A stretch of DNA of 64,000 nt, from NCBI GenBank assembly GCA_965232285.1, contig CBDDPL010000004.1, positions 5,456,001-5,520,000 on the forward strand. The letters run 5' to 3'. How positions within the stretch are numbered: position 1 is the stretch's first letter; the number at the start of each line of letters is the position of its first letter. The position numbers and the translations under genes are program-made. The notes beneath the pieces were generated by a model that was given only the letters and a program-made list of their open reading frames with translations, was not told where the DNA came from and searched no databases. The stretch comes from Denitrobaculum sp965232285. GTDB taxonomy: Bacteria; Pseudomonadota; Alphaproteobacteria; Kiloniellales; Kiloniellaceae. Below are positions 9,023-17,859 of the stretch, in pieces.

Positions 9023-11767
9023 ATGCCAGATTCCAGTACCGCCGCCCCACAGAACGACCAAACCCAAAAAACAGCGGCGCCGGCCGCGCGCGGCGTGACG
9101 CCGATGATGGCGCAATACCTCGAGATCAAGGCCGGCTATCCCCATGCGCTGCTGTTTTATCGCATGGGCGATTTCTACGAACTGTTCCACGAAGACGCGG
9201 TCGTCGCCTCCGCCGCCCTGGACATCACCCTGACCAAACGCGGCAAGCATGAGGGCGCGGATATCGCCATGTGCGGCGTGCCGGTCCATTCGGCGGACGG
9301 CTACCTTGCCAGACTGATTCGCAAGGGCTTCAAGGTGGCCGTCTGCGAACAGGTGGAAGACCCGGCGGAAGCCAAGAAGCGCGGCAGCAAGTCGGTGGTG
9401 CGCAGGGACGTGGTCCGGCTGGTCACGCCGGGAACGCTGACCGAAGACGAGCTTCTGGATGCCCGCAACCACAACTATCTCGCAGCCCTGGCGGAGACCG
9501 GCGGCACGGCGGCGGGCCGGCTGGGTCTCGCCTGGCTGGATATGTCGACCGGCGATTTCCAGGTCCAGCCCCTGGGCCTGGCGGATCTCGGGGCGGTGCT
9601 GGCCAGGCTGGCGCCGGGCGAGCTGCTGGTCTCGGAGCGTCTGACCCAGAGGCCGGAACTCTTCGAGGTTTTCGCCGAATGGAAGGATCGTTTGACGCCC
9701 TTACCTTCCGCGCGCTTCGACAGCGAAAACGCCAGGCGCCGGGTCGAGGCCGTCTTCGAGGTCAAGGCTCTGGATGCCTACGGTGAGTTCGAACGTGCGG
9801 AACTGGCCGCCGTGGGCGCGCTGTTGGACTATGTCGAGTTGACCCAGAAGGGCCGCCTGCCGCGCCTGGTGCCGCCGAGGCGGGTGCGCCAGGGCAGCGT
9901 CATGGAGATCGATGCTGCGACGCGCCGGAACCTGGAGCTCAGTCAGGCCCTGACCGGCGGCCGGGCGGGAAGTCTGCTGGCGACCATCGACCGCACGGTG
10001 ACCGGCGCCGGCGCGCGTCTGCTGGCCGCGCGCCTCGCGGCGCCCCTGACCGACGCCGCGGCGATCACGGGCCGCCAGGATGTCCTGGCCTATCTGATCG
10101 ACCAGGACCAGTTGCGCGAGGATCTTCGGCGCCGTCTGCGTCTCTGCCCGGATATCGAGCGCGCCCTCTCGCGCCTCTCCCTGGGACGCGGCGGTCCGCG
10201 GGATCTGGCGGCGGTGCGGGACGGCTTGTCAGAGGCGGCGGCTATGCGCAGCCTGCTGGATGACGAGAAGCACGCCCCCCTGCCGGCCAATCTCGCCGCC
10301 GCTCTGCAGGATCTCGGGTTTCATGAAGAGTTGGTCGACCGCCTGTCGCGGGCGCTGGCGGAGGATTTACCGCTGCAGGCGCGCGATGGCGGCTTCATCG
10401 CGGCAAGCTACGATGCCCAACTGGACGAGTACCGCAGCCTGCGCGACGAAAGTCGGAAGCTGATCGCGGCCCTGCAGAGCCGCTATGCCGCGGAGACCGG
10501 CATCGCGACCCTCAAGATCCGACACAACAACGTGCTTGGCTATTATATCGAGGTCACGCCGACCCATGCTTCCAAGATGCCGAGCGGTCCCGAGGCGCCT
10601 TTTATCCACCGCCAGACCCTGGCCAGCGCGGTGCGTTATTCGACCGTCGAGCTATCGGATCTGCAGCAGAAGATCGCCTCCGCCGCCGACAAGGCCCAGG
10701 CGATCGAATTGAAGCTGTTCGAGGATCTGGTCACCGAAATCGGCAGCCGCAGCGGCGCGGTCGCCGTGACCGCCGCCGCCCTGGCGCAGCTCGATGTGGC
10801 CACGGCCCTCGCCGAACTGGCCTTGCAGGGCCGCTGGTGCCGGCCGAAGGTCGACGACAGCGCAGCCTTCGAGATCACCGCCGGCCGCCATCCGGTGGTC
10901 GAGGCGGCCCTGGCGAAGAGCCAGGAGGGCAGCTTCGTCGCCAACGACTGCAACCTCGCCGACGAACAGCGGCTCTGGCTGATCACTGGCCCCAACATGG
11001 CCGGTAAGAGTACCTTTCTGCGGCAGAACGCGCTGATCGCCATTCTGGCCCAGATGGGCGCCTACGTGCCGGCCGAAGCGGCCCATATCGGTGTGATCGA
11101 CCGGCTCTTCAGCCGGGTCGGCGCCGCCGACGACCTGGCCCGCGGTCGCTCGACCTTCATGGTCGAGATGGTGGAAACCGCCGTGATCCTCAATCAGGCC
11201 ACGCCCAGATCGCTTGTCATTCTGGACGAAATCGGACGGGGCACGGCGACCTTCGACGGTCTGTCGATCGCCTGGGCCTGCGTCGAGCACCTGCACGAGG
11301 TCAACCGCAGCCGGGCGCTCTTCGCCACCCACTATCACGAGCTGACCACCCTTTCCGCCAAGCTCGCCTCTCTCGCCTGCCACGCCATGCGGGTCAAGGA
11401 ATGGCAGGGCGAAGTGATCTTCCTGCACGAGGTGGCCGCCGGTGCCGCCGACCGCTCCTACGGCATCCATGTCGCCAAGCTGGCCGGCCTGCCGGCCGCC
11501 GTGGTCGCGCGCGCCGAAGAGGTGCTCTCGACCCTGGAGCAAGGCGAGCAGGCCGGTGCCTTGACCAGGCTCGCGGACGATCTTCCGCTCTTTGCCGCGG
11601 CCCTGGCCCAGGAACGGGCTTCAGAGCAAGAGACAGGGTTTTCAGAAGGACCTTCCCGGCCCTCCGCAGTGGATGAACGGCTTTCGGAGATCAATCCGGA
11701 CGACCTCACGCCCAGACAGGCGCTGGAACTGCTTTATGCGCTCAAGACCCTCGCGGAAAAACCCTGA
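9023..11767 (+). CDS. mutS: DNA mismatch repair protein MutS
   Basis: 914 aa, slightly longer than E. coli MutS. Domain I carries the mismatch-reading Phe-x-Glu as GDFYELF (Phe51, Glu53). Connector, lever and clamp domains follow. The ATPase has Walker A GPNMAGKSTF near residue 656 and Walker B VILDEIGRGTATFDG near 731, with the helix-turn-helix dimer region after it (AAGAADRSYGIHVAKLAGLP). It recognises mismatches and small loops and recruits MutL. The extra length is a 25-residue Thr/Pro/Ala-rich N-terminal tail. The ATG at 9023 has only a weak ribosome site; the Met codons at residues 28-29 lie too close to the conserved MMAQY segment to be better starts. Confidence 0.98.
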   Translation: MPDSSTAAPQNDQTQKTAAPAARGVTPMMAQYLEIKAGYPHALLFYRMGDFYELFHEDAVVASAALDITLTKRGKHEGADIAMCGVPVHSADGYLARLIRKGFKVAVCEQVEDPAEAKKRGSKSVVRRDVVRLVTPGTLTEDELLDARNHNYLAALAETGGTAAGRLGLAWLDMSTGDFQVQPLGLADLGAVLARLAPGELLVSERLTQRPELFEVFAEWKDRLTPLPSARFDSENARRRVEAVFEVKALDAYGEFERAELAAVGALLDYVELTQKGRLPRLVPPRRVRQGSVMEIDAATRRNLELSQALTGGRAGSLLATIDRTVTGAGARLLAARLAAPLTDAAAITGRQDVLAYLIDQDQLREDLRRRLRLCPDIERALSRLSLGRGGPRDLAAVRDGLSEAAAMRSLLDDEKHAPLPANLAAALQDLGFHEELVDRLSRALAEDLPLQARDGGFIAASYDAQLDEYRSLRDESRKLIAALQSRYAAETGIATLKIRHNNVLGYYIEVTPTHASKMPSGPEAPFIHRQTLASAVRYSTVELSDLQQKIASAADKAQAIELKLFEDLVTEIGSRSGAVAVTAAALAQLDVATALAELALQGRWCRPKVDDSAAFEITAGRHPVVEAALAKSQEGSFVANDCNLADEQRLWLITGPNMAGKSTFLRQNALIAILAQMGAYVPAEAAHIGVIDRLFSRVGAADDLARGRSTFMVEMVETAVILNQATPRSLVILDEIGRGTATFDGLSIAWACVEHLHEVNRSRALFATHYHELTTLSAKLASLACHAMRVKEWQGEVIFLHEVAAGAADRSYGIHVAKLAGLPAAVVARAEEVLSTLEQGEQAGALTRLADDLPLFAAALAQERASEQETGFSEGPSRPSAVDERLSEINPDDLTPRQALELLYALKTLAEKP

Positions 11768-11844
11768 CAACCTGCGGTGGTCACCGGTTTTCGCGCTTTG
11801 TTACCAGTCATTTGTGTAGAACTTTTTGTTAAGACATCTGTTGG

Positions 11845-12246
11845 ATGGTGACCCTATTGAAACGGACCATTCAGGCGATGTGTAAGACCAATATCGACGG
11901 CGAAACTGAGGGAACCTGGCGCTCTATAGCGCCGGCCTTTGCCCTTGCGCTTGGCACGGGTCTGTTCCTTTCGGCGCTCAGCCTGCGCGCGCCCGCCGCA
12001 CAGGAACCCGTCGCCCTGTTCTTCGATCCCACGATCGGCAGCGATGCGGCTCTGCACCGGGTTGCGGCGCTCGACGGGCGGATCGTCCGCGTCGGCGGCT
12101 TGCGTAATGTTGTGGTGGCCGTCTTTGAGCGGGACCTGGATGTGGCCCAGCTCTGGCGCCATGGCGCCTGGATCGGGATCGACCCTGTGTTTTTTGGCGG
12201 CTGTGATCCGGCGGGCAGCGCGTCGCGACCCCGCAGCAACACTTAA
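11845..12246 (+). CDS. Small predicted exported protein, function unknown
   Basis: 133 aa. A charged N-terminus is followed by one hydrophobic segment (IAPAFALALGTGLFLSALSL, about residues 28-47) and an Ala-rich APAAQ that could be a signal-peptide cleavage site near residue 53. The mature part of about 80 residues has an ALFFDPTIGSDAALHRV start and the pattern GGLRNVVVAVFERDLDVAQLWRHGAW, with a single Cys near the end. No catalytic motif is visible and I do not recognise the family. It sits between mutS and a chemoreceptor, with 30 bp to the next start. Codon use fits the neighbours, which supports a real gene. Confidence 0.62.
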   Translation: MVTLLKRTIQAMCKTNIDGETEGTWRSIAPAFALALGTGLFLSALSLRAPAAQEPVALFFDPTIGSDAALHRVAALDGRIVRVGGLRNVVVAVFERDLDVAQLWRHGAWIGIDPVFFGGCDPAGSASRPRSNT

Positions 12247-12276
12247 AGACTCTATTTAAAGCGATGGATTGTTGAG

Positions 12277-13731
12277 ATGAATCCCATTGACGACCTCAGA
12301 AAACGCGTAACGCCCTACTTCGTGGCGTTCCTCTGGCTGCATCTGCCTGTTATCGCCGGCCTCGGCGCCGTCATGGGCGAATGGCTCTGGCCGAGCATAG
12401 GCGCGGCCCTGTTGGCCGGCGCAGCGACCCTGAGTTGGAAGATCAGCGGCAGCGTCGCTGCGACCCGCTACCTCGTTGCGGTGGCGCAGATGGGTATGGT
12501 CGCGCTGGTGCTCTACCAGTTCATGGGCGATGCCTGGCAGATCGACATCCACATGTATTTCTTTGCCGCCCTGGCGATGCTCGCGGCCTTCTGCGACTGG
12601 CGCACGATTCTGGCGGCCGCGGCCACCGTGGCGCTCCATCATCTGGTGCTGAACTACCTGTTGCCGCTGGCGGTTTTCCCGAACGGCACCGATCTGGCCA
12701 GGGTGATTCTGCATGCCGGCATCGTGATTCTCGAGACCGCGACGCTGATGTGGATCACCGCCAAGCTGACCGGTGCCTTCACGGAAGCCTCTTCGGCGAT
12801 CGAGCGGGCTCAGGCCGCCGAAACGGAGGCGCAGCAGATGGGCGAGCAGCAGCGCGAGACCGAACGGCGCGCCAATGAAGAGCGGCAGAAGACCCTGACC
12901 GATCTTGCGGCGGTCTTCGAAAAGGATGTCGGCAATCTCGTTGACGCGGTCCGCGCCCGGGCCTGCGAGATGAGCGGTCATGCCGAAACCATGAACCAGG
13001 TGGCCATGGATGCCCGCGCGCGCTCGGACAGCACCACTCAGCGCGCCGAGGAAGTGACCGGCAATACCCAGACCGTGGCCTCCGCGACCGAAGAGATGAG
13101 CGCGTCCATCGCCGGAATCGTGGACCAGGTTGCGCATTCCAGCCGCATCACCGGCGACGCGGTCACCCGGGTCGAACAGACCGACGAAACCATGCAGGGC
13201 CTGGCACAGGCCGCCGACAAGATCGGCGAGGTGACCAGCCTGATCTCCGACATCGCGGAACAGACCAACCTGCTGGCCCTTAACGCCACCATTGAGGCGG
13301 CGCGCGCCGGGGATGCCGGCAAGGGCTTCGCCGTGGTCGCCAGCGAGGTCAAGAACCTCGCCAGCCAGACCGCGAAGGCAACCGAGGAGATCACCGGTCA
13401 GATCACCGGGATGCAGCATGTGACCAGGGACGCGGTCGAGGCCATCCAGAAGATCCGGGAGACCATCTCCGAAATCAACGAGGTCGCGACCAGTGTCTCC
13501 GCCTCCATCGACGAACAGAGCGCGGCGGTGGGCGAGATTAGCAGCAACACCAACCGTATCGCGGACGGCACGCAACTTGTGACCAGCGAGATCATGGAAC
13601 TGAGCGGCGCGGCCGACAAAGCCGATGAAACCTCCCGCCAGACTGCCGGTGAAGCCAAGGAGCTGCTGGCCCAGATCGAACAGCTCAAGGGCGAGGTCAT
13701 GAACTTTGCCAAGCATGTGAGAGCGGCGTAA
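12277..13731 (+). CDS. Methyl-accepting chemotaxis protein with multi-helix membrane sensor
   Basis: 484 aa. The first about 165 residues are almost entirely hydrophobic, with five or six predicted membrane helices (for example FLWLHLPVIAGLGAVMG, YLVAVAQMGMVALVLY, YFFAALAMLAAFC, ILHAGIVILETATLMWI) and no periplasmic ligand domain. A coiled linker rich in Glu, Gln and Arg follows (about 168-210), then the MCP signalling domain with the conserved hairpin tip IAEQTNLLALNATIEAARAG near residues 326-345. The protein should signal to CheA/CheW from the membrane. No CWxxF-type CheR tether is seen at the C-terminus. The ATG at 12277 lies 30 bp after the small upstream gene. Confidence 0.92.
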   Translation: MNPIDDLRKRVTPYFVAFLWLHLPVIAGLGAVMGEWLWPSIGAALLAGAATLSWKISGSVAATRYLVAVAQMGMVALVLYQFMGDAWQIDIHMYFFAALAMLAAFCDWRTILAAAATVALHHLVLNYLLPLAVFPNGTDLARVILHAGIVILETATLMWITAKLTGAFTEASSAIERAQAAETEAQQMGEQQRETERRANEERQKTLTDLAAVFEKDVGNLVDAVRARACEMSGHAETMNQVAMDARARSDSTTQRAEEVTGNTQTVASATEEMSASIAGIVDQVAHSSRITGDAVTRVEQTDETMQGLAQAADKIGEVTSLISDIAEQTNLLALNATIEAARAGDAGKGFAVVASEVKNLASQTAKATEEITGQITGMQHVTRDAVEAIQKIRETISEINEVATSVSASIDEQSAAVGEISSNTNRIADGTQLVTSEIMELSGAADKADETSRQTAGEAKELLAQIEQLKGEVMNFAKHVRAA

Positions 13732-13806
13732 CCCAGGCTTTGACCGCTTGCCTTGGCCGGTGTTTTGCGGTCTTTTGTAAGTCCTTAGGAGCCGTGGATT
13801 TAGGAC

Positions 13807-16665
13807 ATGCAAGAGCTCTTGGCCGAAGAGTCCTTCGAGACCGAGGTGCGCAACAGGCGCGCCATCATCGACCGTCGGGCGCTGCAGGGCCGGATCGAGG
13901 ATATCGTCGAGGCCGGCGGCTCCGAGCAGGAGACCCGCAAAGAGGTTCTGGCGGCGCTACGGGAAGCCCTGGAGAACGGCCGGGCCGAGGTGCGCCGGCG
14001 CTTCGACGAGCGGGCTTCGGGCACGGCGGTGGTGCGCTCGAACTGCTATCTGGTCGATCAGTTGATCCGGGTGGTCTATGACCATGTGACCACGCACCTT
14101 TTTCCGTTGGCCAATCCCTCGACCGGAGAGGTGCTGTCGCTGGTGGCGGTGGGCGGCTACGGCCGGGGTGAACTGGCACCGCAGTCCGACGTCGATCTGC
14201 TGTTTCTGCTGCCCTACAAGATGACCCCGCGCAGCGAGCAGGTCGTCGAGGCCATGCTCTATTTCCTCTGGGATCTGAACTTCAAGGTCGGCCATGCGAC
14301 GCGCAAGGTCGCGGACTGCATCCGCCAGGCCAAGGCGGACGTCACGATCTGCACCAACCTGCTTGAGGCACGCTGGCTTTGGGGCGATCAGGGCCTCTAT
14401 GTGGAGCTGCGCAAGCGCTTTCAGTCGGAGCTCCAGGCTCAGGGCGGTGCCAAATTCATCGAAGCCAAGCTGAGCGAGCGGGATCTGCGTCACACGCGCA
14501 ACGGCGGCAGCCGTTATTCGCTGGAACCCAACATCAAGGAAAGCAAGGGCGGCTTACGCGACCTCCACACCCTCTTCTGGATCGCGAAGTTCCTCTACCA
14601 CGTTGACGACATCTCACGCCTGGTCGACAAGAAGGTCTTCACTCGCCAGGAGGTCCGCCGCTTCGAAAAGGCCCAGGCCTTTCTCTGGACCCTGCGCTGC
14701 GCCCTGCACTACCTGACCGGCCGCGCCGAGGAGCGGCTGACCTTCGATGTTCAGAAGTCCCTCGCCGAAGGCTTGGGCTATACCGACCATGCGGGAACCC
14801 AGGGCGTCGAGCGCTTCATGAAGCACTACTTCCTGATCGCCAAGGACGTCGGGGACCTGACCCGGATTTTCTGCGCGACCCTGGAGGCCGAACACAATCG
14901 GCGTTCGCGCTTCCGCCTCCCCTCGCTCTCGCGCCGCCGCTCAATCGGCGGTTTCCGGCTCGAAGGCGACCGCCTGACCGTCAAGGACCCGGCCGTTTTC
15001 GAAAAGGCGCCGATCGAGATGCTGCGGATCTTCGCCGTGGCCCAGAAGCACGACCTCGATATCCATCCCCGTGCCCTGCGCTGGATCACGCAGAACCTCA
15101 AACTGATCAAGAAGGCGCTGCGCGAGGATTCGGAGGCCAATAAGGTCTTCATGGACATCCTCTGTGCCGAAGAGGATCCGGCAACCACCCTGCGGCGTAT
15201 GAACGAAGCGGGCGTGTTCGGCCGTTTCATTCCGGATTTCGGGCGGGTCGTGGCCCAGATGCAGTACAACATGTACCACCACTATACGGTGGATGAGCAC
15301 ACGATCTTCGCCATCGGCATCCTGCACGACATCGAGCAGGGTCGCCTCGCCGAGGAAGCGCCGATCGCCACCGAGGTGGTGCACAAGGTGCTGTCCCGGC
15401 GGGTGCTCTACGTGGCGGTGTTCCTGCACGACATCGCCAAGGGCCGCCCGGGCGATCATTCCGAAGAAGGCGCCAAGGTCGCGCGCCGGCTCTGCCCGCG
15501 GCTCGGCTTTACGGCCGAGGAAACCGAGACGGTCGCCTGGCTGGTGCTGCATCACCTCGCCATGAGTGACACGGCGTTCAAGCGCGATATCGACGACCCC
15601 AAGACCATTCAGGACTTCGCGGCCCTGGTGCAGTCCCCGGAGCGCCTGCGGTTGCTTCTGGTCTTGACGGTGGCGGATATCCGCGCCGTCGGGCCGAACG
15701 TCTGGAATGCCTGGAAAGCCGCCCTGCTGCGCGACCTCTTCTGGCGGACGGAGGAGGTTCTGTCCGGGGGCATTTCCTCCGAAGGGCGGGCCCGCCGCGT
15801 CGAGCATGCCAAGGAAGCCCTGCGCGCCGCCATCTCCGACTGGCCGAAGAAGGAAATCGAAGCGCACATCAAGCGCGGCTATCCCTCCTACTGGCTCTCG
15901 GCGGATACAGACACCCATCTGCGGCACGCCCTGCTGGTGCGCGAGGCGGAGCGCCTGAAGCTGCCGCTCAAGATCGACGCCCATGTGGACGGCTACCGCG
16001 AGGTGACGGAAGTCACGATCTATACCGCCGACCATCCGGGCCTCTTCAGCCGGATCGCCGGCGCCATGGCGGTCAGCGGCGCCTCGATCGAGGGCGCCAA
16101 CATCATCACCCTGGCCAACGGCATGGCGCTCGACAGCTTCTACGTCCACGACGCGGTGGAAGGCGGCGCTTTCGAGAGCGGAGAACGCCTGGAGCGCCTG
16201 TCGGCCAACATCGAAAAGGTGCTGGCCGGCGGCATGCGGCCGGTGCAGGAGATGGTCAAGCAGCGTTCGGCCATTCCCAGCCGCTACAATGTCTTCCAGG
16301 TCGCGCCGCGCGTGCTGATCGACAACAAGGCCAGTGCCACCCATACGGTGATCGAGGTCAACGGCCGTGACCGTCCCGCCCTGCTCTATCAGCTCACCAC
16401 CGCCATCACCCGCCTGAACCTGATGATCTCCTCAGCCCGTATCGCGACTTACGGCGCCCACGCCGTGGACGTTTTCTACGTCAAGGACGCGCTGGGTTCC
16501 AAGATCGAGAACAAGGCCAAGCTGACGCGTATCCGAAAGAAACTGCTGGAAGTGCTGGAAAGCACGGACTGTGCCCCGGCCGCGAAGAAGGCCGCAGGCG
16601 GCAAGAGCGCGGAGCGGAAGCCGGCGAAACCGGCCCAGCGAAAGCCCGAAGCCGCTGCGGAGTAG
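13807..16665 (+). CDS. glnD: [Protein-PII] uridylyltransferase/uridylyl-removing enzyme GlnD
   Basis: 952 aa. The nucleotidyltransferase domain has GGYGRGELAPQSDVDLL (GG at 116-117, metal Asp128 and Asp130). The HD phosphohydrolase domain for UMP removal shows FLHDIAKGRPGDHSEEGA near residue 540. Two ACT domains follow (about 735-815 and 845-920), which sense glutamine. The Lys/Ala/Pro-rich tail of about 30 residues is low complexity. It modifies GlnB/GlnK and so sets nitrogen control. The longest frame opens MQELLAEESFETEV at ATG 13807. It ends 22 bp from the convergent gene at 16688. Confidence 0.97.
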   Translation: MQELLAEESFETEVRNRRAIIDRRALQGRIEDIVEAGGSEQETRKEVLAALREALENGRAEVRRRFDERASGTAVVRSNCYLVDQLIRVVYDHVTTHLFPLANPSTGEVLSLVAVGGYGRGELAPQSDVDLLFLLPYKMTPRSEQVVEAMLYFLWDLNFKVGHATRKVADCIRQAKADVTICTNLLEARWLWGDQGLYVELRKRFQSELQAQGGAKFIEAKLSERDLRHTRNGGSRYSLEPNIKESKGGLRDLHTLFWIAKFLYHVDDISRLVDKKVFTRQEVRRFEKAQAFLWTLRCALHYLTGRAEERLTFDVQKSLAEGLGYTDHAGTQGVERFMKHYFLIAKDVGDLTRIFCATLEAEHNRRSRFRLPSLSRRRSIGGFRLEGDRLTVKDPAVFEKAPIEMLRIFAVAQKHDLDIHPRALRWITQNLKLIKKALREDSEANKVFMDILCAEEDPATTLRRMNEAGVFGRFIPDFGRVVAQMQYNMYHHYTVDEHTIFAIGILHDIEQGRLAEEAPIATEVVHKVLSRRVLYVAVFLHDIAKGRPGDHSEEGAKVARRLCPRLGFTAEETETVAWLVLHHLAMSDTAFKRDIDDPKTIQDFAALVQSPERLRLLLVLTVADIRAVGPNVWNAWKAALLRDLFWRTEEVLSGGISSEGRARRVEHAKEALRAAISDWPKKEIEAHIKRGYPSYWLSADTDTHLRHALLVREAERLKLPLKIDAHVDGYREVTEVTIYTADHPGLFSRIAGAMAVSGASIEGANIITLANGMALDSFYVHDAVEGGAFESGERLERLSANIEKVLAGGMRPVQEMVKQRSAIPSRYNVFQVAPRVLIDNKASATHTVIEVNGRDRPALLYQLTTAITRLNLMISSARIATYGAHAVDVFYVKDALGSKIENKAKLTRIRKKLLEVLESTDCAPAAKKAAGGKSAERKPAKPAQRKPEAAAE

Positions 16666-16687
16666 TCCCTGACCCCGTGAGGACTGC

Positions 16688-17542
16688 TTACTCGGGCAGG
16701 GCGCTGAAACGGTACATGGCCCTCATTACATCGCTCGGTTTCCCGCCGCTGAAGGCGTTGTTGAAGATCGCCGAGATGTCACCCGAGCGGTAAATCCGGC
16801 TGAGGGCCCGGTCCACTGCCAGCCGGAATTCGCTGTCGCCGCGCTTCAGGGCAAGACCATAAGGTTCGTGCGAGAAGAAACGGGTGCCGACGCGCAAGGA
16901 CCTCGGCTCCGCACTCTGGGCCGCGAGGTAAATCAAAAGCGCCCGGTCGGAGAAGTAGGCGGAGATTTCCCCGGTTTCCAGCTTATCCCGCCCCTCCAGG
17001 TGGTTGGAGACCGTTACGATCTCGGAATCCAGTCCGGTCTGCCGGACAATGCCCTGCAGCAGCTTTTCCGTCGTGGTGGCTTTCAGGACACCGATCTTGT
17101 GACCTTGAAGGGCTTCGAAGTTTTTGGGGCCTTCGACCTTGGTCATGACGGCCGCGCCGTCGACGAAAATCGGAATGGAGAAGTCGACCATTTCGCGCCG
17201 CTGGAGCGTTGCCGTCGCGGCGCCGCAGAGCAGATCCGCCTGCTCGTTCTGGATCGCTTTAAAGCGGTTCTCGGAATCGACCGGGACATAGTCAATCGAG
17301 ATTTCGCTCAGATTGAGCTGAGCCTTCAACTGCACAACGACGGCCCGGCAGAGGTCGACACTGTAACCGGCGGGCTCACCGATGGCATTTTTCAAGGAGT
17401 AGGGGGCGGCATCTTCGCGGTAGGCGATCTTGATTTTCCCGCTGTCCTTGATGCGGTCCAGCGCGCCGGCGAGCGCATCGCCGGTAAAGCCCCCCAGCCC
17501 AACGGCAAGCGTGATGGCTATGATTCTAAGTGATTTCCTCAT
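16688..17542 (-). CDS. Amino-acid ABC transporter substrate-binding protein (SBP_bac_3)
   Basis: 284 aa from the ATG at 17542, chosen because GGGAAGGGGAC sits just upstream; an upstream start at 17581 would add 13 residues with no signal-peptide character. The signal peptide (RKSLRIIAITLAVGLGGFTG, cleavage near ALA-GAL) is followed by a family-3 binding domain: GKIKIAYREDAAPYSL, GYSVDLCRAV, and the NRFKAIQNEQADLLCGAATATLQRRE ligand segment read in two parts. The family binds polar amino acids in the periplasm. No permease or ATPase gene is adjacent, so it is an orphan receptor here; the ligand cannot be read from sequence. Confidence 0.9.
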   Translation of the reverse strand: MRKSLRIIAITLAVGLGGFTGDALAGALDRIKDSGKIKIAYREDAAPYSLKNAIGEPAGYSVDLCRAVVVQLKAQLNLSEISIDYVPVDSENRFKAIQNEQADLLCGAATATLQRREMVDFSIPIFVDGAAVMTKVEGPKNFEALQGHKIGVLKATTTEKLLQGIVRQTGLDSEIVTVSNHLEGRDKLETGEISAYFSDRALLIYLAAQSAEPRSLRVGTRFFSHEPYGLALKRGDSEFRLAVDRALSRIYRSGDISAIFNNAFSGGKPSDVMRAMYRFSALPE

Positions 17543-17710
17543 GTCCCCTTCCCTCCAGCGGTCTGAATGCGCATTAATCAAATCTCAAGCAGGCATAACA
17601 CGATATTCGTGCGCGTTCCTATTGGGGCAAGCCCGGATAGAAAGCGCAGGCTTCCTTTGAGCGCAGATTTCTTTTTTGCGCAGACTTCCTTCCTTCGCGG
17701 CTTTCCTCTA

Positions 17711-17844
17711 GATCAGATCCGGGTGCAGGAAATCGCCTATGGCGATCCAATCATGCGGTGAATCTGATCGAAGCATTTAAGGTCGTGCGGATTCACGTGT
17801 CATACGGAAAACACAAAGTGTTTCCGTTAGAACACGATCCGCAC
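17711..17844 (+). repeat. Two successive nested inverted repeats upstream of murJ
   Basis: First element: GATCAGAT (17711-17718) pairs with ATCTGATC (17762-17769) and encloses the perfect hairpin ATCGCC-TAT-GGCGAT (17732-17746). Second element: GTGCGGAT (17785-17792) pairs with ATCCGCAC (17837-17844), inside it CGTGT (17796-17800) pairs with ACACG (17832-17836), and inside that ACGGAAAACAC (17804-17814) pairs with GTGTTTCCGT (17818-17827) with one bulged base. The second structure ends 15 bp before the murJ ATG. There is no T-run, so it is not a terminator. It may be a REP-like palindromic element or an mRNA leader structure. The rest of the 17543-17859 gap shows no gene. Confidence 0.7.
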
Positions 17845-17859
17845 TAGAAACGCGGCTGT

